64,000 nt of DNA. Source: Arabidopsis thaliana. Its lineage: Eukaryota > Streptophyta > Magnoliopsida > Brassicales > Brassicaceae. The stretch lies in contig NC_003070.9 in the NCBI RefSeq assembly GCF_000001735.4, forward strand, positions 28,629,971 to 28,693,970. Reading direction: 5' to 3'. Within the stretch, counting starts at the first letter, position 1. Each line of letters opens with the position of its first letter. Below the pieces are notes generated by a model. The model was not told the DNA's origin. It did not search any database and saw nothing but the letters and a program-made list of their open reading frames with translations. The position numbers and the translations under genes were made by a program. This document shows positions 10,173 to 21,445 of the stretch, piece by piece.

Positions 10173-12847
10173 ATGGAAAACAATTCTCTTCCTATGGATC
10201 CAGCTATGGATTCTTCATTCATGGACGGATTACTTCTAGAAGGTTGCTGGTTAGAGACAACAGATGCATCCGAGTTCCTTAATTTTAGTCCTTCAACTTC
10301 TGTAGCCCCTTTTGATCCTTCTTCCTTCATGTGGTCTCCAACGCAAGACACATCTAATAGCTTATCTCAGATGTATGGTCAAGATTGTCCAGAAAGATCA
10401 AGTCTTGAGGATCAAAACCAAGGGAGAGATCTCTCTACCTTTAACAGACGTTGGTGGATTGGACCAAGTGGTCATCATGGCTTTTCTGTTATGGAAAGAT
10501 TGGTTCAAGCAGTGACACACATTAAAGATTTCACTAGTGAGAGAGGCTCTCTTATACAGTTGTGGGTGCCTGTGGATAGAGGTGGTAAGCGAGTTTTGAC
10601 CACAAAGGAACAACCTTTTAGTCATGATCCAATGTGTCAAAGGCTTGCTCATTACAGAGAGATCTCTGAGAATTATCAGTTCTCTACTGAACAGGAGGAT
10701 TCAGATTCTAGTTCCAGGGACTTGGTTGGTTTGCCTGGAAGAGTTTTCTTGGGGAAGGTTCCTGAATGGACTCCTGATGTGAGGTTTTTCAAGAATGAGG
10801 AGTATCCGAGAGTTCAACATGCTCAAGACTGTGATGTTCGAGGCACGTTAGCTATTCCTGTGTTTGAACAAGGTAGTCAGATTTGCTTAGGTGTTATTGA
10901 GGTTGTGATGACTACACAAATGGTTAAACTAAGTCCTGACCTTGAAAGCATCTGCAGAGCACTTCAGGTTTTTGTTTCTTTTGCTTTTGTCGCCTTTGTC
11001 TTTGAAATAAGCTTTCTTGGAACCTTTTAGGCATTGTTTAATCATCTTCACAGGCAGTTGATCTTAGAAGCACAGAGATTCCAATACCGCCTTCTCTAAA
11101 GGTAATGAAGTTTTAAAAAATTTCGCTTTTTGTTTATCTTCGTTTAGCTTACTTAACATTAAGCCAAATGCTTCTGAAATCAGGGACCAGATTTCTCTTA
11201 CCAAGCTGCATTACCTGAAATCAGAAACCTCTTGAGATGTGCTTGCGAGACGCATAAACTACCATTAGCTCAAACATGGGTCTCATGTCTCAAACAAAGC
11301 AAAACTGGTTGCCGTCACAATGATGAGAACTATATCCATTGTGTATCCACAATCGATGATGCTTGCTATGTTGGTGATCCTACAGTCCGTGAATTCCACG
11401 AAGCTTGCTCTGAGCACCATCTCTTGAAAGGTCAAGGAGTTGTTGGAGAAGCCTTTTTGACCAATGGCCCTTGCTTTTCATCTGATGTTTCTAGCTACAA
11501 GAAATCTGAGTACCCTCTCTCTCACCACGCGACTATGTTTGGCTTACATGGTACAGTCGCGATACGCTTACGCTGTATCCACACTGGCTCAGTTGATTTC
11601 GTCTTGGAGTTCTTTTTGCCTAAAAATTGTCGGGATATAGAGGAACAGAGGAAAATGTTGAATGCTCTTTCGACTATAATGGCGCATGTACCTAGAAGCT
11701 TAAGGACAGTCACGCAGAAGGAACTAGAAGAAGAGGGAGATTCAATGGTGAGCGAGGTCATAGAGAAAGGAGTGACATTGCCAAAGATAGAGAATACAAC
11801 AGAAGTACATCAGAGTATTAGCACTCCTCAAAATGTAGGATTAGTATTCGATGGAGGAACAACGGAGATGGGCGAGTTAGGTTCTGAATATGGCAAAGGT
11901 GTGAGTGTGAATGAGAACAACACTTTCTCTAGTGCTAGTGGTTTCAATAGAGTGACTGAGAAAAAGCGAACGAAGGCCGAAAAAAACATAACTTTGGATG
12001 TTCTTCGCCAATATTTCGCAGGGAGTCTCAAAGATGCTGCCAAGAGTATTGGTGGTAAGTAAAACATTGACATTCTCATTCTTGGAATTTGAATTCATCA
12101 GAGATTCTGTTATTGATCTTGGAATTTGTTTCAGTTTGTCCAACGACATTGAAGAGGATATGCAGACAGCATGGGATACAGAGATGGCCTTCAAGAAAAA
12201 TCAAGAAAGTTGGTCATTCGCTTCAGAAAATCCAAAGGGTCATCGACTCGGTTGAAGGTGTTTCGGGTCATCATCTTCCTATAGGCTCCTTCTACGCGAG
12301 TTTCCCAAATCTAGCTGCTTCACCAGAAGCATCATCCCTACAACAGCAATCCAAGATTACTACATTCTTGTCCTATTCACATTCACCACCTGCAAAGTCC
12401 CCTGGTTCCTCGTGTAGTCACAGCTCAAGCTGTTCCAGTGAAACACAAGTAATCAAGGAAGATCCCACGGATAAGACTAGACTAGTCTCAAGATCTTTTA
12501 AAGAAACGCAAACCACACACTTATCACCATCATCACAAGAGGATGATTTTCTGAGGGTAAAGGTAAGCTATGAGGAGGAGAAGATCCGGTTTAAGATGAG
12601 AAACTCGCATAGGTTAAAAGATTTACTGTGGGAAATAGCAAAACGATTTAGTATAGAAGATGTGAGCAGATACGATCTGAAATACTTAGATGAAGACAAT
12701 GAATGGGTTTTGTTGAGATGTGACGATGATGTAGAAGAGTGTGTAGATGTTTGCAGATCTTTTCCAGGACAAACGATTAAGCTTTTGCTTCAGCTCTCTT
12801 CTTCTTATCTTCCAGAACGTTCTTCTGTCAGTGGATGTCTTTCATGA
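10173..12847 (+). CDS. NLP5: NIN-like protein, RWP-RK nitrate-response transcription factor
   Basis: Four exons (10173-10967, 11054-11101, 11184-12054, 12135-12847) join in frame to 808 residues. The N-terminal half is the NLP GAF-like regulatory region; conserved signatures include [19 protein letters not shown] and GQGVVGEAF. The RWP-RK DNA-binding domain (about 540-625) contains [17 protein letters not shown] and the signature [13 protein letters not shown]; the exon 3/4 junction splits it at the GVC codon. A C-terminal PB1 domain (711-793) carries the acidic YLDEDNEW and CDDDVEEC stretches used for oligomerisation. NLPs are nuclear nitrate-responsive activators; in NLP7 the N-terminal region senses nitrate and controls nuclear retention. 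I recall this gene as NLP5 (At1g76350), paralogue of NLP4. It converges on the kinase gene to its right. Confidence 0.94.
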
Positions 12848-13271
12848 CATGAAGATTAAGAGACAAAGACTACATATAGTTTGTGTTGTGTAAGCATTGT
12901 TCATAGTTTTTCTTCACTATTTTCAAGATTATTAGGTGGTGCTTTATTTGGCTTTTGTTTTAAAACGTATCAAAGAAAGAGAAAACGTGTAAAGAGCCTT
13001 TCTTCTAGAAAAAATGATTCAAGTTTTCTTTGTTTACTACTTTTGTAATGTGTAGTTGGTTTGCTAATGTAGATACACAATTTTTATTTACATGTCTTCC
13101 AATAAATTATGGCTTTATTTTGAAGTGTACAACAAATATTTCACTAGGTCTAGAAATTAATAACATATATTCACTACCAGAGAAAAAGTATTACATTTTT
13201 TTTTCTTTAAAGGTTGTTCGTCTGTATATACTGTGTAATATACGTATGACTGATCCAAAAGAACTCTTTGA
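12848..13271. other. Convergent 3' spacer between NLP5 and PBL31
   Basis: These 424 bases separate two converging stop codons and probably hold both 3' untranslated regions. There is no further gene. Confidence 0.65.
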
Positions 13272-16200
13272 CTATCCGGTTCGACCGGTTCTACGGCCAT
13301 ATGGTGAATCATTTCCACGAACCCGGTTAGTATCTGGACCACTGCTCCTTTTACGCCTCTCTTCTTGGGGTTGGTCTCTGATAGTCCTTACGACTTCTAA
13401 TTCTCTAAGCACATCATCCATTGGCGGTCGGTTTTTCGGGTCAGCCTCCAGACACCGAAGAATGAGCTCCGCGGTTTTGGTCACCGCCAAAAGTGGATAC
13501 TTCTGCTCGAGCCGTGGATCCATCATTTTCTGAACCTTCTTCTTCTGGTTCAACCCCGGTTTAGCCCATTCCACAAGATTTTGTTGCGCAGATGGTCGGT
13601 TTGGGTCTAATGCTCTTAAACCGGTTAAGAGCTCTAAGAGTACCACTCCAAACCCGTAAACATCACTCCTCACATATAGATGACCTATAACATCACTTTA
13701 AGTTAATCCAATAGACAAAGGAAAATACCGATAACAATTAAAACATGTTTCTTAATATAATTAGCACGTTTTATTTACCTGTAGCCATGTACTCGGGAGC
13801 TGCATAGCCTTGTGTGCCCATGACACGTGTGGTCACGTGTGAGAATCCATTAATGGGCCCATTTTTAGCTAGTCCGAAGTCTGAAAGCTTGGCGTGGAAG
13901 TTCTATAAAAATGGCAAAGAACATGTTACTAAAAAGCAGGACATATCTTCTAGAAACAGCATTTTTTTTGCTTTAAACGTGGGAAGGAGCTAGAGATGAA
14001 AAACGACACCGTACGGAATCGAGAAGAATATTGGAAGCTTTGAAGTCTCTATAGATAACACTCTTCTCGGAGTTATGCAAAAAGGTAAGTCCTTGAGCTG
14101 CTTCAATGGCTATCTTCAAACGTGTATCCCAAGGTAATGCCTCTGCTCCTTCTGCATTAACATTACATGCACATATATCTTTAGATATAGATGTATAAGA
14201 GATTAAGTAATTTTGTAATGGATTGATCGAGTAGAATCATACTTGAGAAGAGGTGATTTTCAAGGCTTCCTTTAGGCAAATACTCATAGACCAAAAGGAA
14301 CTGGTTCTCTTCCCAGCAATAACCCAAGAGCTTCACCAAATTTGGATGATGAAACTTCCCTAAGAATCTCACTTCACACTGCAATTTTATAATATATATC
14401 AACACACATTAACAGTTATATTCCATATATAGTTAAGCACTGATGCTTTTCTTTAAATATATTTCACAGTTTATTTTATATAGTTAGATGTTTCGTAGAT
14501 CATTCACAAGCTGATATCTATTTCTCGTCGTTCCTTGTCAAAAACCTGGTCAAAAACTCAAGATTACTTGTTTTTGTAGAGATACTGATTTCATATAATA
14601 AATTCTATGATCTGCCGACACAATTTATGGTTGTTAATAATTATTTTATTTTATAAGAAAACATATGGCTGTGAATGTTCGTTCACAATTTTTTTATATT
14701 AGATATTATTAGCTAGAACGGAATTTCTAGCTGAAATACAAGAAAATATCCAACTATACCATTAAATTTGTTTCTGTCATTAAATACTTATCGTTGACTA
14801 TTTTGTTGTGTATTGTTTCTTTCCGATTGACTAATTATGTTTGTTACGTGATAATTCCCTTGACTTCGTCTTCTTCTCTCGGCTTAATAATGTCAAGTTG
14901 ACCTCTTCTTCTTTTATTAGTAGGTACTAAGAAAATAAATGGTAAATAACAAGAATAATTTCCAACTATAAATACGTTCGAATTCTAGCGAGACCGGCGG
15001 TGATACAACGTTATTCCATTTTAAGTAAAGAAATGCTCTAAATTATCACCTTTAAAAAAAAAACTTTCAAATATACCATTATTTTGAAAACTAATCATAA
15101 ACACTACAAAATCTAGAGTGAAGAAGGATATATTGTCAAACTTTTAGTAAGGGTTACTAAAATTCATTGAAGACCAGTTCATATACTCACTTTATGGAGC
15201 AAAAAAACGACAAAAATTGTGACAAGAAAATATTTAAAGAGTATGCATAATTCTGTTTTTACCCAAATTTGTGCTTACTGTTTTTTGGCGTGTTGTGTTT
15301 TAAAGTAAAAACTGTTATTAAAATGACCAGTCTAGTATATTCGTTTTTCTGTCATTAAATTCAATAAGCTGAAAATTTTCCTAATTTGCACATATACGTA
15401 GGTTATATAACTATTTAAACCAAATACTCATGCCATTATTCCTTATGTTGAAGAAACAGAGACAAACCAAAATAAATTTTTGCTACAATTAGATCTTTCA
15501 ATGATATTTTCCCTCCAATTAGTATCTTTTAATGATTTTAACGAAATTAAAAAAAGGAAAGTTAGGAGTTACTTGCCTGCCATTCATGTAAGCCTTGCTC
15601 ACTATCAGGGTTTGATTTCTTGACGGCGACTGGTATTCCGACGCCAGCTCTCGACGGAGCTAATGTTTTCTCATCCACCCATCCTTTAAAAACCTGTCCG
15701 AATCCACCTTCTCCGATCACAGATTCTGGTCGAAAGTTCTTTGTAGCCGTCTTAAGCTCCACTAATGTAAACATCTTTAGATTAGGTGTCACTATCTTCC
15801 CACTCGGTGGCACTGCTTTCCTTCCTAAACCCAATTTTTCTACCGGCTTTGACGGCGGATTATCGACGGGTCTCGTCTTCTCCTGAGGTGGGGTTTCAAC
15901 GGATCTTGTTTTCTCCTGCGGTTTTTCACGAGGCGGGTTCTCGACGGATCTTGTCTTCTCCTGCGGTTTTTCACGAGGTGGGTTCTCGACGGATCTCGTC
16001 GTCCTATGTTGCGGTTTTTCACGAGGCGGGGTAGCGGCGGGTCTCAGTTTATGTCCTGTTTCCGGCAGTGGAAACGTGGGATGTAACGCCGGCATCGCCA
16101 CCAGCGGCGGAGGAAACTTTTTATTCTCTGGGGTCTGCACACGTCTCACTGTATAGATTGATACACACGAAAGTTTGATTTAATGAAAATAAAAACATTG

Positions 16201-16513
16201 AGACTTTAACAGAAAAGTTAAAACAGAGCAAGCATTGACATTTTCATAATTGAAAAGGCACAATGAAACAAACAAAAAAATCCAGGAAAGCGTTTTTTTT
16301 TTTTGGGGGGTTAATGCAAGAACTTAAAGAAACTCAAGAATCGTCAAAAATACCAAAGAAAAAAAAAAGGTAAATAGATCTAAAGTATTTGGATTCGGCC
16401 CCAAAAAAAAAGAAAAAAGCAGAGAGATGTGTGTATGAACCTGGGAGGGGTTTGGTGGAGACAGGTTCGTGGTTAACAGTGGAAGATCCAGAGCCAGGAC
16501 AGATGTTTCCCAT
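13272..16513 (-). CDS. PBL31: Receptor-like cytoplasmic kinase, RLCK-VII / PBL type
   Basis: Six exons (16513-16441, 16148-15577, 14378-14243, 14151-14015, 13902-13779, 13684-13272) give 484 residues. MGNIC at the N terminus carries Gly2 for myristoylation and Cys5 for palmitoylation, so plasma-membrane anchoring is expected. Residues 65-121 are a Pro/Lys/Glu-rich repeat linker. The kinase domain starts with GEGGFGQVF at 170. Lys201 in VAVKK is the ATP-binding lysine, Asp296 lies in YRDFKASN and Asp314 in SDFGLA. YRD and DFG are intact, so the kinase should be active; HRD to YRD is usual for this family. PBL kinases relay signals from pattern-recognition receptors. Intron 2 (1,198 nt) has a GC donor. 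I assign PBL31 (At1g76360) from memory. Confidence 0.92.
14379..15576 (-). other. GC-AG intron in PBL31
   Basis: The donor reads GGCAG|GCAAGT and the acceptor ATTGCAG|TGTG. Joining at this GC donor keeps the kinase frame (LHEWQ to CEVRFLG). The nearest GT donor, three bases on (GGCAA|GTAACT), would give an immediate stop. At 1,198 nt it is the longest coding intron inferred in the window. Confidence 0.88.
15859..16029 (-). repeat. Coding minisatellite in the PBL31 linker
   Basis: The unit [15 protein letters not shown] (15 residues, 45 bases) is repeated with decay: copies start at residues 65 (16-residue variant), 81 and 96, followed by a shorter degenerate copy to 121. The region lies between the lipid anchor and the kinase domain. 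Other frames are also open across it, as expected of a tandem repeat in multiples of three. Confidence 0.85.
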
Positions 16514-18689
16514 TAAGATCAAACCAGCTCTTGACTCTTGAGTAATCTTTACTCTGTTTTTCCTCTGTTTTTAGTAATCTTTGTTTCACCCTTAACGATC
16601 ATAAGATTGAGAGAATCTTTTTCTCCAACTGTCCCTTTTTTCTTTCTTTTCTGGGGATTTTAATTGAAAGATTGAGGAGGAAGAAGCTGAGAAGAAGAGA
16701 GGAAAGACCAAGCAAAACTCTTTATTTGGGGAAATATTCATTATTAATTTTATAAAAGGATATGTGTATTTGATATCGTCGTGATTATTGATTGGTTGAT
16801 GTTGAAATATACATTTATTTCCAAAAATTTCAACGTCAATTAGTCCTTGATTCAGACTACTTATTTACATTTTCTCATTTGTGTATCTCGAGTTTTACTA
16901 TTTCAATAAAACTACTAGATGATAACATAAATAATCCAAAAACGATAAACAATTTTCTTGACATGTATATAATTTCATATTTACTTGGATATCAAGTATA
17001 TGAATATTCAATATAATTTTAGTCCAGAGTCAAAGGCCGTGCTCACTCATTGGGTGGCAGATCGAAAATATATACGATGAACCATAGTTTTTAAGTTCCT
17101 TTAACTGTTTTTACAAATAAAAAGTATCATAACATTAAAGTTATGTTCGTAGGTAACTACTGTATTGTTTCTTTTTAAACAAAAAAAAAGTTACAACTTG
17201 TGCTCGTACGGTCGTACCATACTTCTTTTTCCTCGTATACCAAATTACCATTCACATTCGTTCATGATCAATATAGACTATTATAACGATCATATACGTC
17301 ACCTCAATGACGTAACAAGAGAACTCACAAAAATGTAGATATCGAGTGATGCAAGATAATAGTGAACAAATTTCTTTCTTATCTTGTGTGGAAAAACAAA
17401 ACAGTAAATAGTATCGGAAATATATGAAAATCTTTATTATCATGATATACGGTATCATTTATTAGAAGAAACTAAAAAAATATCAGTGGGAAGAGGTCAA
17501 ACAAGAAGAACAGTGTTTAGCAATGGCGGGTCCGAGTATATAAACGTGACAGCATATGGAAACTTTATTAGAAAATTTTAAAAATATATGATAAATCTAA
17601 GAAAATTCAAAAGTATGTGGTATCTTATGATCTTTTGTTTTGCTAACAACTATATATGTGAATTCACTGAGCAAGATAAGATATGTTGATATTTGGTTAA
17701 AACAAAACATTTCGTTTAACAGTCGATTACAACTTTAATGGCTTTTTGGCTCTCCGATGAAAACAACTTTATTTGTCCCAACTCCATTGTTTTATTGTTT
17801 GTTTTTTTTGCCAAAAAACAAATATACATAGGTCTAACTGTTTTGTAGCACCTCAACTTTCATTCCAATGAATATTAACATTTGTAGCAAAAGACAAAAA
17901 AACAGTCGATTACACATGTGTGTGACTTTCTTTCTTTCACAAACACATTTACTAACGGTCCACGTAAAGTTTGAAACATTGCATATTATAGTAGTAATAC
18001 TAGACCGATGTATAACGTAGACCGATGTAAAACGTGGGGAGATGTTATTTTATTCTTCTTCAATCATAAACCTGCAATATGCGAATATTATATATCTATG
18101 TAATGTAGACATGGGAAATAGTATGTGTAAATCGGATTAAGTGGTATAATGCAAGTTGACATAAATATATAGTATAATCGATAATTCGACGTCCGCGTAA
18201 ATCAGTTAGTCACCTACTTGCATTTATGATTTCATGTCCTCTTCTTTGCAAGAAAGAATCAAAAGATTAGCCCTTGACGATGTCACAATCTTGATCTACT
18301 CTGAAATCGACGTTTAAAATTTGAAGATATATTTTGAAATTATTTGTATTAAAATCTAACTAGCTCACTTGAAATATTATTTATCAAAACTATCACTTGT
18401 GTACAGTGTACGCATATGTATTTGTATTAATGACCCACCAATAACATCGTATATAGTATATACCTATAATATATATTTAAACGTAAGAGTTCATTTTTAT
18501 TTTTAAGTTTTTTTACAAAGCACCATTTACCTCAAGCCAAAAAAAAAAACCTCTTTATCCGACCAAATCCCATTCTTAAATCTGACTAAACAAAAACACC
18601 CGGAAAAAAAGTACAAACATTAATTATGCGGCCTTATCAGGAACCTTCTGATTCTAGCAGAGGTTTCACTTAGGACTCATACAATTTAA
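16514..18689. other. Intergenic region, PBL31 promoter and PBL22 3' flank
   Basis: This 2.2-kb AT-rich stretch contains the PBL31 promoter/leader at the left edge. A perfect-looking 17-base tandem pair (18002-18035, one mismatch) lies inside. There is no supportable gene; small frames at 16792 and 17252 are AT-rich and low-complexity. Confidence 0.55.
18002..18035 (+). repeat. 17-bp tandem pair
   Basis: AGACCGATGTATAACGT is followed directly by AGACCGATGTAAAACGT, with one difference. It is a small local duplication with no evident function. Confidence 0.8.
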
Positions 18690-20269
18690 TTAATAACTCT
18701 GTTTTGTTTCCCGTCTTAACCGGTTAGAGTCCGTAGACTTGCGAGCCGTTCTTCGATCTTCATAAGATTTGCTCTGAGAGGCTATGTACTCAAATGCCAC
18801 CACCACATCTCCTATTTTTGGCCGGTGATTCGCTTCGTCGTTTAGGCACATCTCGGTTATAGAAATCGCGTAGTTAAGACACCTCTTCGAGAACTTTCCC
18901 CGTAGCAACGGGTCAACTAGAAGTCCAAATTTCTTAGGATCTTTGAGATACGGTCTAGCCTGCATTAACGCGAAAATGAAAAAAAAAACACGGTTAAATT
19001 AAACGAGAGATTAAGTTCCGGTTTAATCTGGTTACAATTGTTAATCTTACTTACCCAAGCAACAAGGTACTGCTCTCCGTTTGGTTTACTCAAATCAATG
19101 GCCTTCCTGCCAGAAATAAGCTCAAGCAACACTACACCAAAGCTATAGATATCCGATTTTATAGTCAATCTTCCGCTCATTGCGTATTCTGGAGCACAGT
19201 ATCCGTAAGTACCCATGACTCGAGTCGACACATGTGTCCGGTTCCCCACAGGACCAACCTTAGCGAGTCCAAAATCAGAGAGCTTGACGCTAAATTCTTT
19301 ATCTAACAAAATGTTTGCGGATTTCAAATCACGGTAAATCACAGACGGGCTTATTTTACAGTGGAGATACTCTATCCCACGAGCTGCACCAACCGCGATT
19401 TTCATCCGAGTATACCAGCTTAGTGGAGTCTGATCAGGCTCAAGATCTGTTTCAAACAACAACAAGAATGAGAGCGGTTTATTAATACAAACTCTTTGAT
19501 TTTGGGGTGATTAGGAAACACACACTTACCAAAAAGATGATCTTCTAAGCTACCCATTGGCATGTATTCATAAACAAGAAGTCTCTGAGCACCAGAAGTA
19601 CAGTAACCGATTAAAGTTACTAGATTTGGATGATGGAAGACGCTAAGCATACAGACTTCAACTATGAATTCTTGATTTCCTTGATGTCCATCTGGATTTA
19701 ATTGCTTGATCGCCACCACCTGCTCAAATTCAATTCCCATCAAATCTTTTTACAACATTCTGAAAACGTTTTGACTTTTGAGTGAAAACAGAGCATTTCT
19801 TACTTGTCCTGAATCTAAACGTCCCTTGTAGACACTCCCAAAGCCTCCTTTTCCTATAATATTCCCCTCCCGGAAATTCTTCGTGGCGGCTGCTAACTCC
19901 TTGAACGTGAAACTCCGTGCGCCACCACCCGGTTTAGGGCTATTCACTTTCCCATTAACTAACCAAAACCAGAAGACATTGTTTACATCATAGTCTTCAT
20001 AAAAAAGAAGGATTTTAAATAATAATCCATAATGTCCTAACCTAAAATGCCAGATTTTGAGCCTGTTCCTCTTGGATCGATTTTTGTGGCAACTGCAAAC
20101 ACAAAAAAATAATCACAAATGATGAAGAAAACAAAATTTTTGGAGATGTTTCAGATAAAAACAGAGAGATTTTCTTAAAACCTGAGGCATAATCGGTTAG
20201 GTCGGAGAGGGTATCAATGTTGATTCTCATGTCATTAGTTTGCGTGTTGAGACAAGAGAAACACCTCAT
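18690..20269 (-). CDS. PBL22: Receptor-like cytoplasmic kinase, RLCK-VII / PBL type
   Basis: Six exons (20269-20182, 20092-20042, 19958-19804, 19719-19530, 19446-19055, 18959-18690) join to 381 residues. The N terminus MRCFSCLN lacks Gly2, so it cannot be myristoylated, but Cys3 and Cys6 could be palmitoylated. The kinase domain begins with [11 protein letters not shown] at 82. Lys103 in VVAIKQL binds ATP, Asp201 lies in YRDLKSAN and Asp219 in SDFGLA, so catalysis looks intact. The activation segment ([17 protein letters not shown]) and APE motif are present. The C-terminal tail is short and basic. Exon phases resemble those of PBL31, which lies tandemly upstream in the same orientation, so local duplication of an RLCK-VII ancestor is plausible. 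PBL22 (At1g76370) is from memory; the substrate is unknown to me. Confidence 0.92.
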
Positions 20270-21445
20270 TTTCCTTAATAAACTCGTGAAAGATGATATT
20301 ATTTAACGTAAAGACAACAACAATGGTTGAAGAAAATGGATTCAGAGACGGAGCTGGTTTGAGATGATGTCCAACATTATCATCAAACGCAGCTCCCGGA
20401 ACCCTACACACGAAACAGAACAAACAAAAACAAAAAACCAAGGTTTCTTGTAATAAAAGAAAGAAGAAAAAACCTAGGATTTGTGTCTTTGGGATTATAA
20501 ATGGGAAAGAGAGCTTTTCTCTTTCTCTCTTAAAATTCCAGAAAAATGGGAAAATGATTCCTTAAGGAAGAATCTGAAAAGTGGAGAAAAACTAAAATTA
20601 TACAAATGGCATTTTGAATGGTGAAGAATGGTTTGTTTATATATATACTAAAAGAGGAAGAAGAAACAGGCTTTTTTACTCTCTTATATGCTAATGGAAA
20701 AATGTTGAGAGAAATATTAAAAAGAGTGGTGAAAGGAAGCAACTGTGAAAATATTTGAAATGGCAACGGAAGAGAAATTAAAGGAGCCAATATGATCCTA
20801 ATTTTGGAACTGCGCGTCGTTTTCTTTCTTTCTTCCTTCCTTCCTTCTGTTTCTTCAACGTTTGTTTCTTTTTTTTTCCGTTGGAACTAATTTAAGCTGT
20901 CTACTTATTATATACTGTAACGTATATAACATTATCAAAATGTAAGACTGACTATTTAAGAGACACGGTTTCTCATAATCCCCCAAACATATCCTAATAA
21001 CTGTGTTTTGACTTTTGATTAATCACAGGGAGCTATCATAATCTTTTCAAACGGAGTTTTCAAAATATTTTTCTACTTTTCTTTGTAATCATTTTTTCTA
21101 CTTATCCTGTTAAGTTTCGATATTTATAAATATTAGTATTATATATTATGCACAGATTCACAAGACCAAACAAAAACGTACATGATATACAATCCCGAGT
21201 ACATTCATTACACTCTAGTTTGATGGACTAGGAAATTGTACAAATTTTTTTACAGTCATACATCTTGTGAGAGTACTCTTATCGATCAGTTTTCTTTTTC
21301 TTTTTACCCTAAAAAAATCAGAAAATTGCAACAATCTGTACATAAGACTTTCCCTATATATTCAACCTTGTAGCAAGAATCACATGCCTTTGCCTCTTCT
21401 TCTCCCTCATATATCGGTAAGGCTTTCAATATTAGTAGGAATTAC
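20270..21445. other. PBL22 promoter/leader and bromodomain-gene 3' flank
   Basis: This 1.2-kb region holds the PBL22 5' leader (a pyrimidine-rich tract near 20820-20870 is typical of plant promoters) and the 3' untranslated region of the next minus-strand gene. Small frames here are not supported. Confidence 0.55.

Noticed and set aside
15786..16034. Plus-strand frames across the PBL31 linker
   Set aside because: They are shadows of the coding minisatellite, whose unit length is a multiple of three and leaves several frames open.
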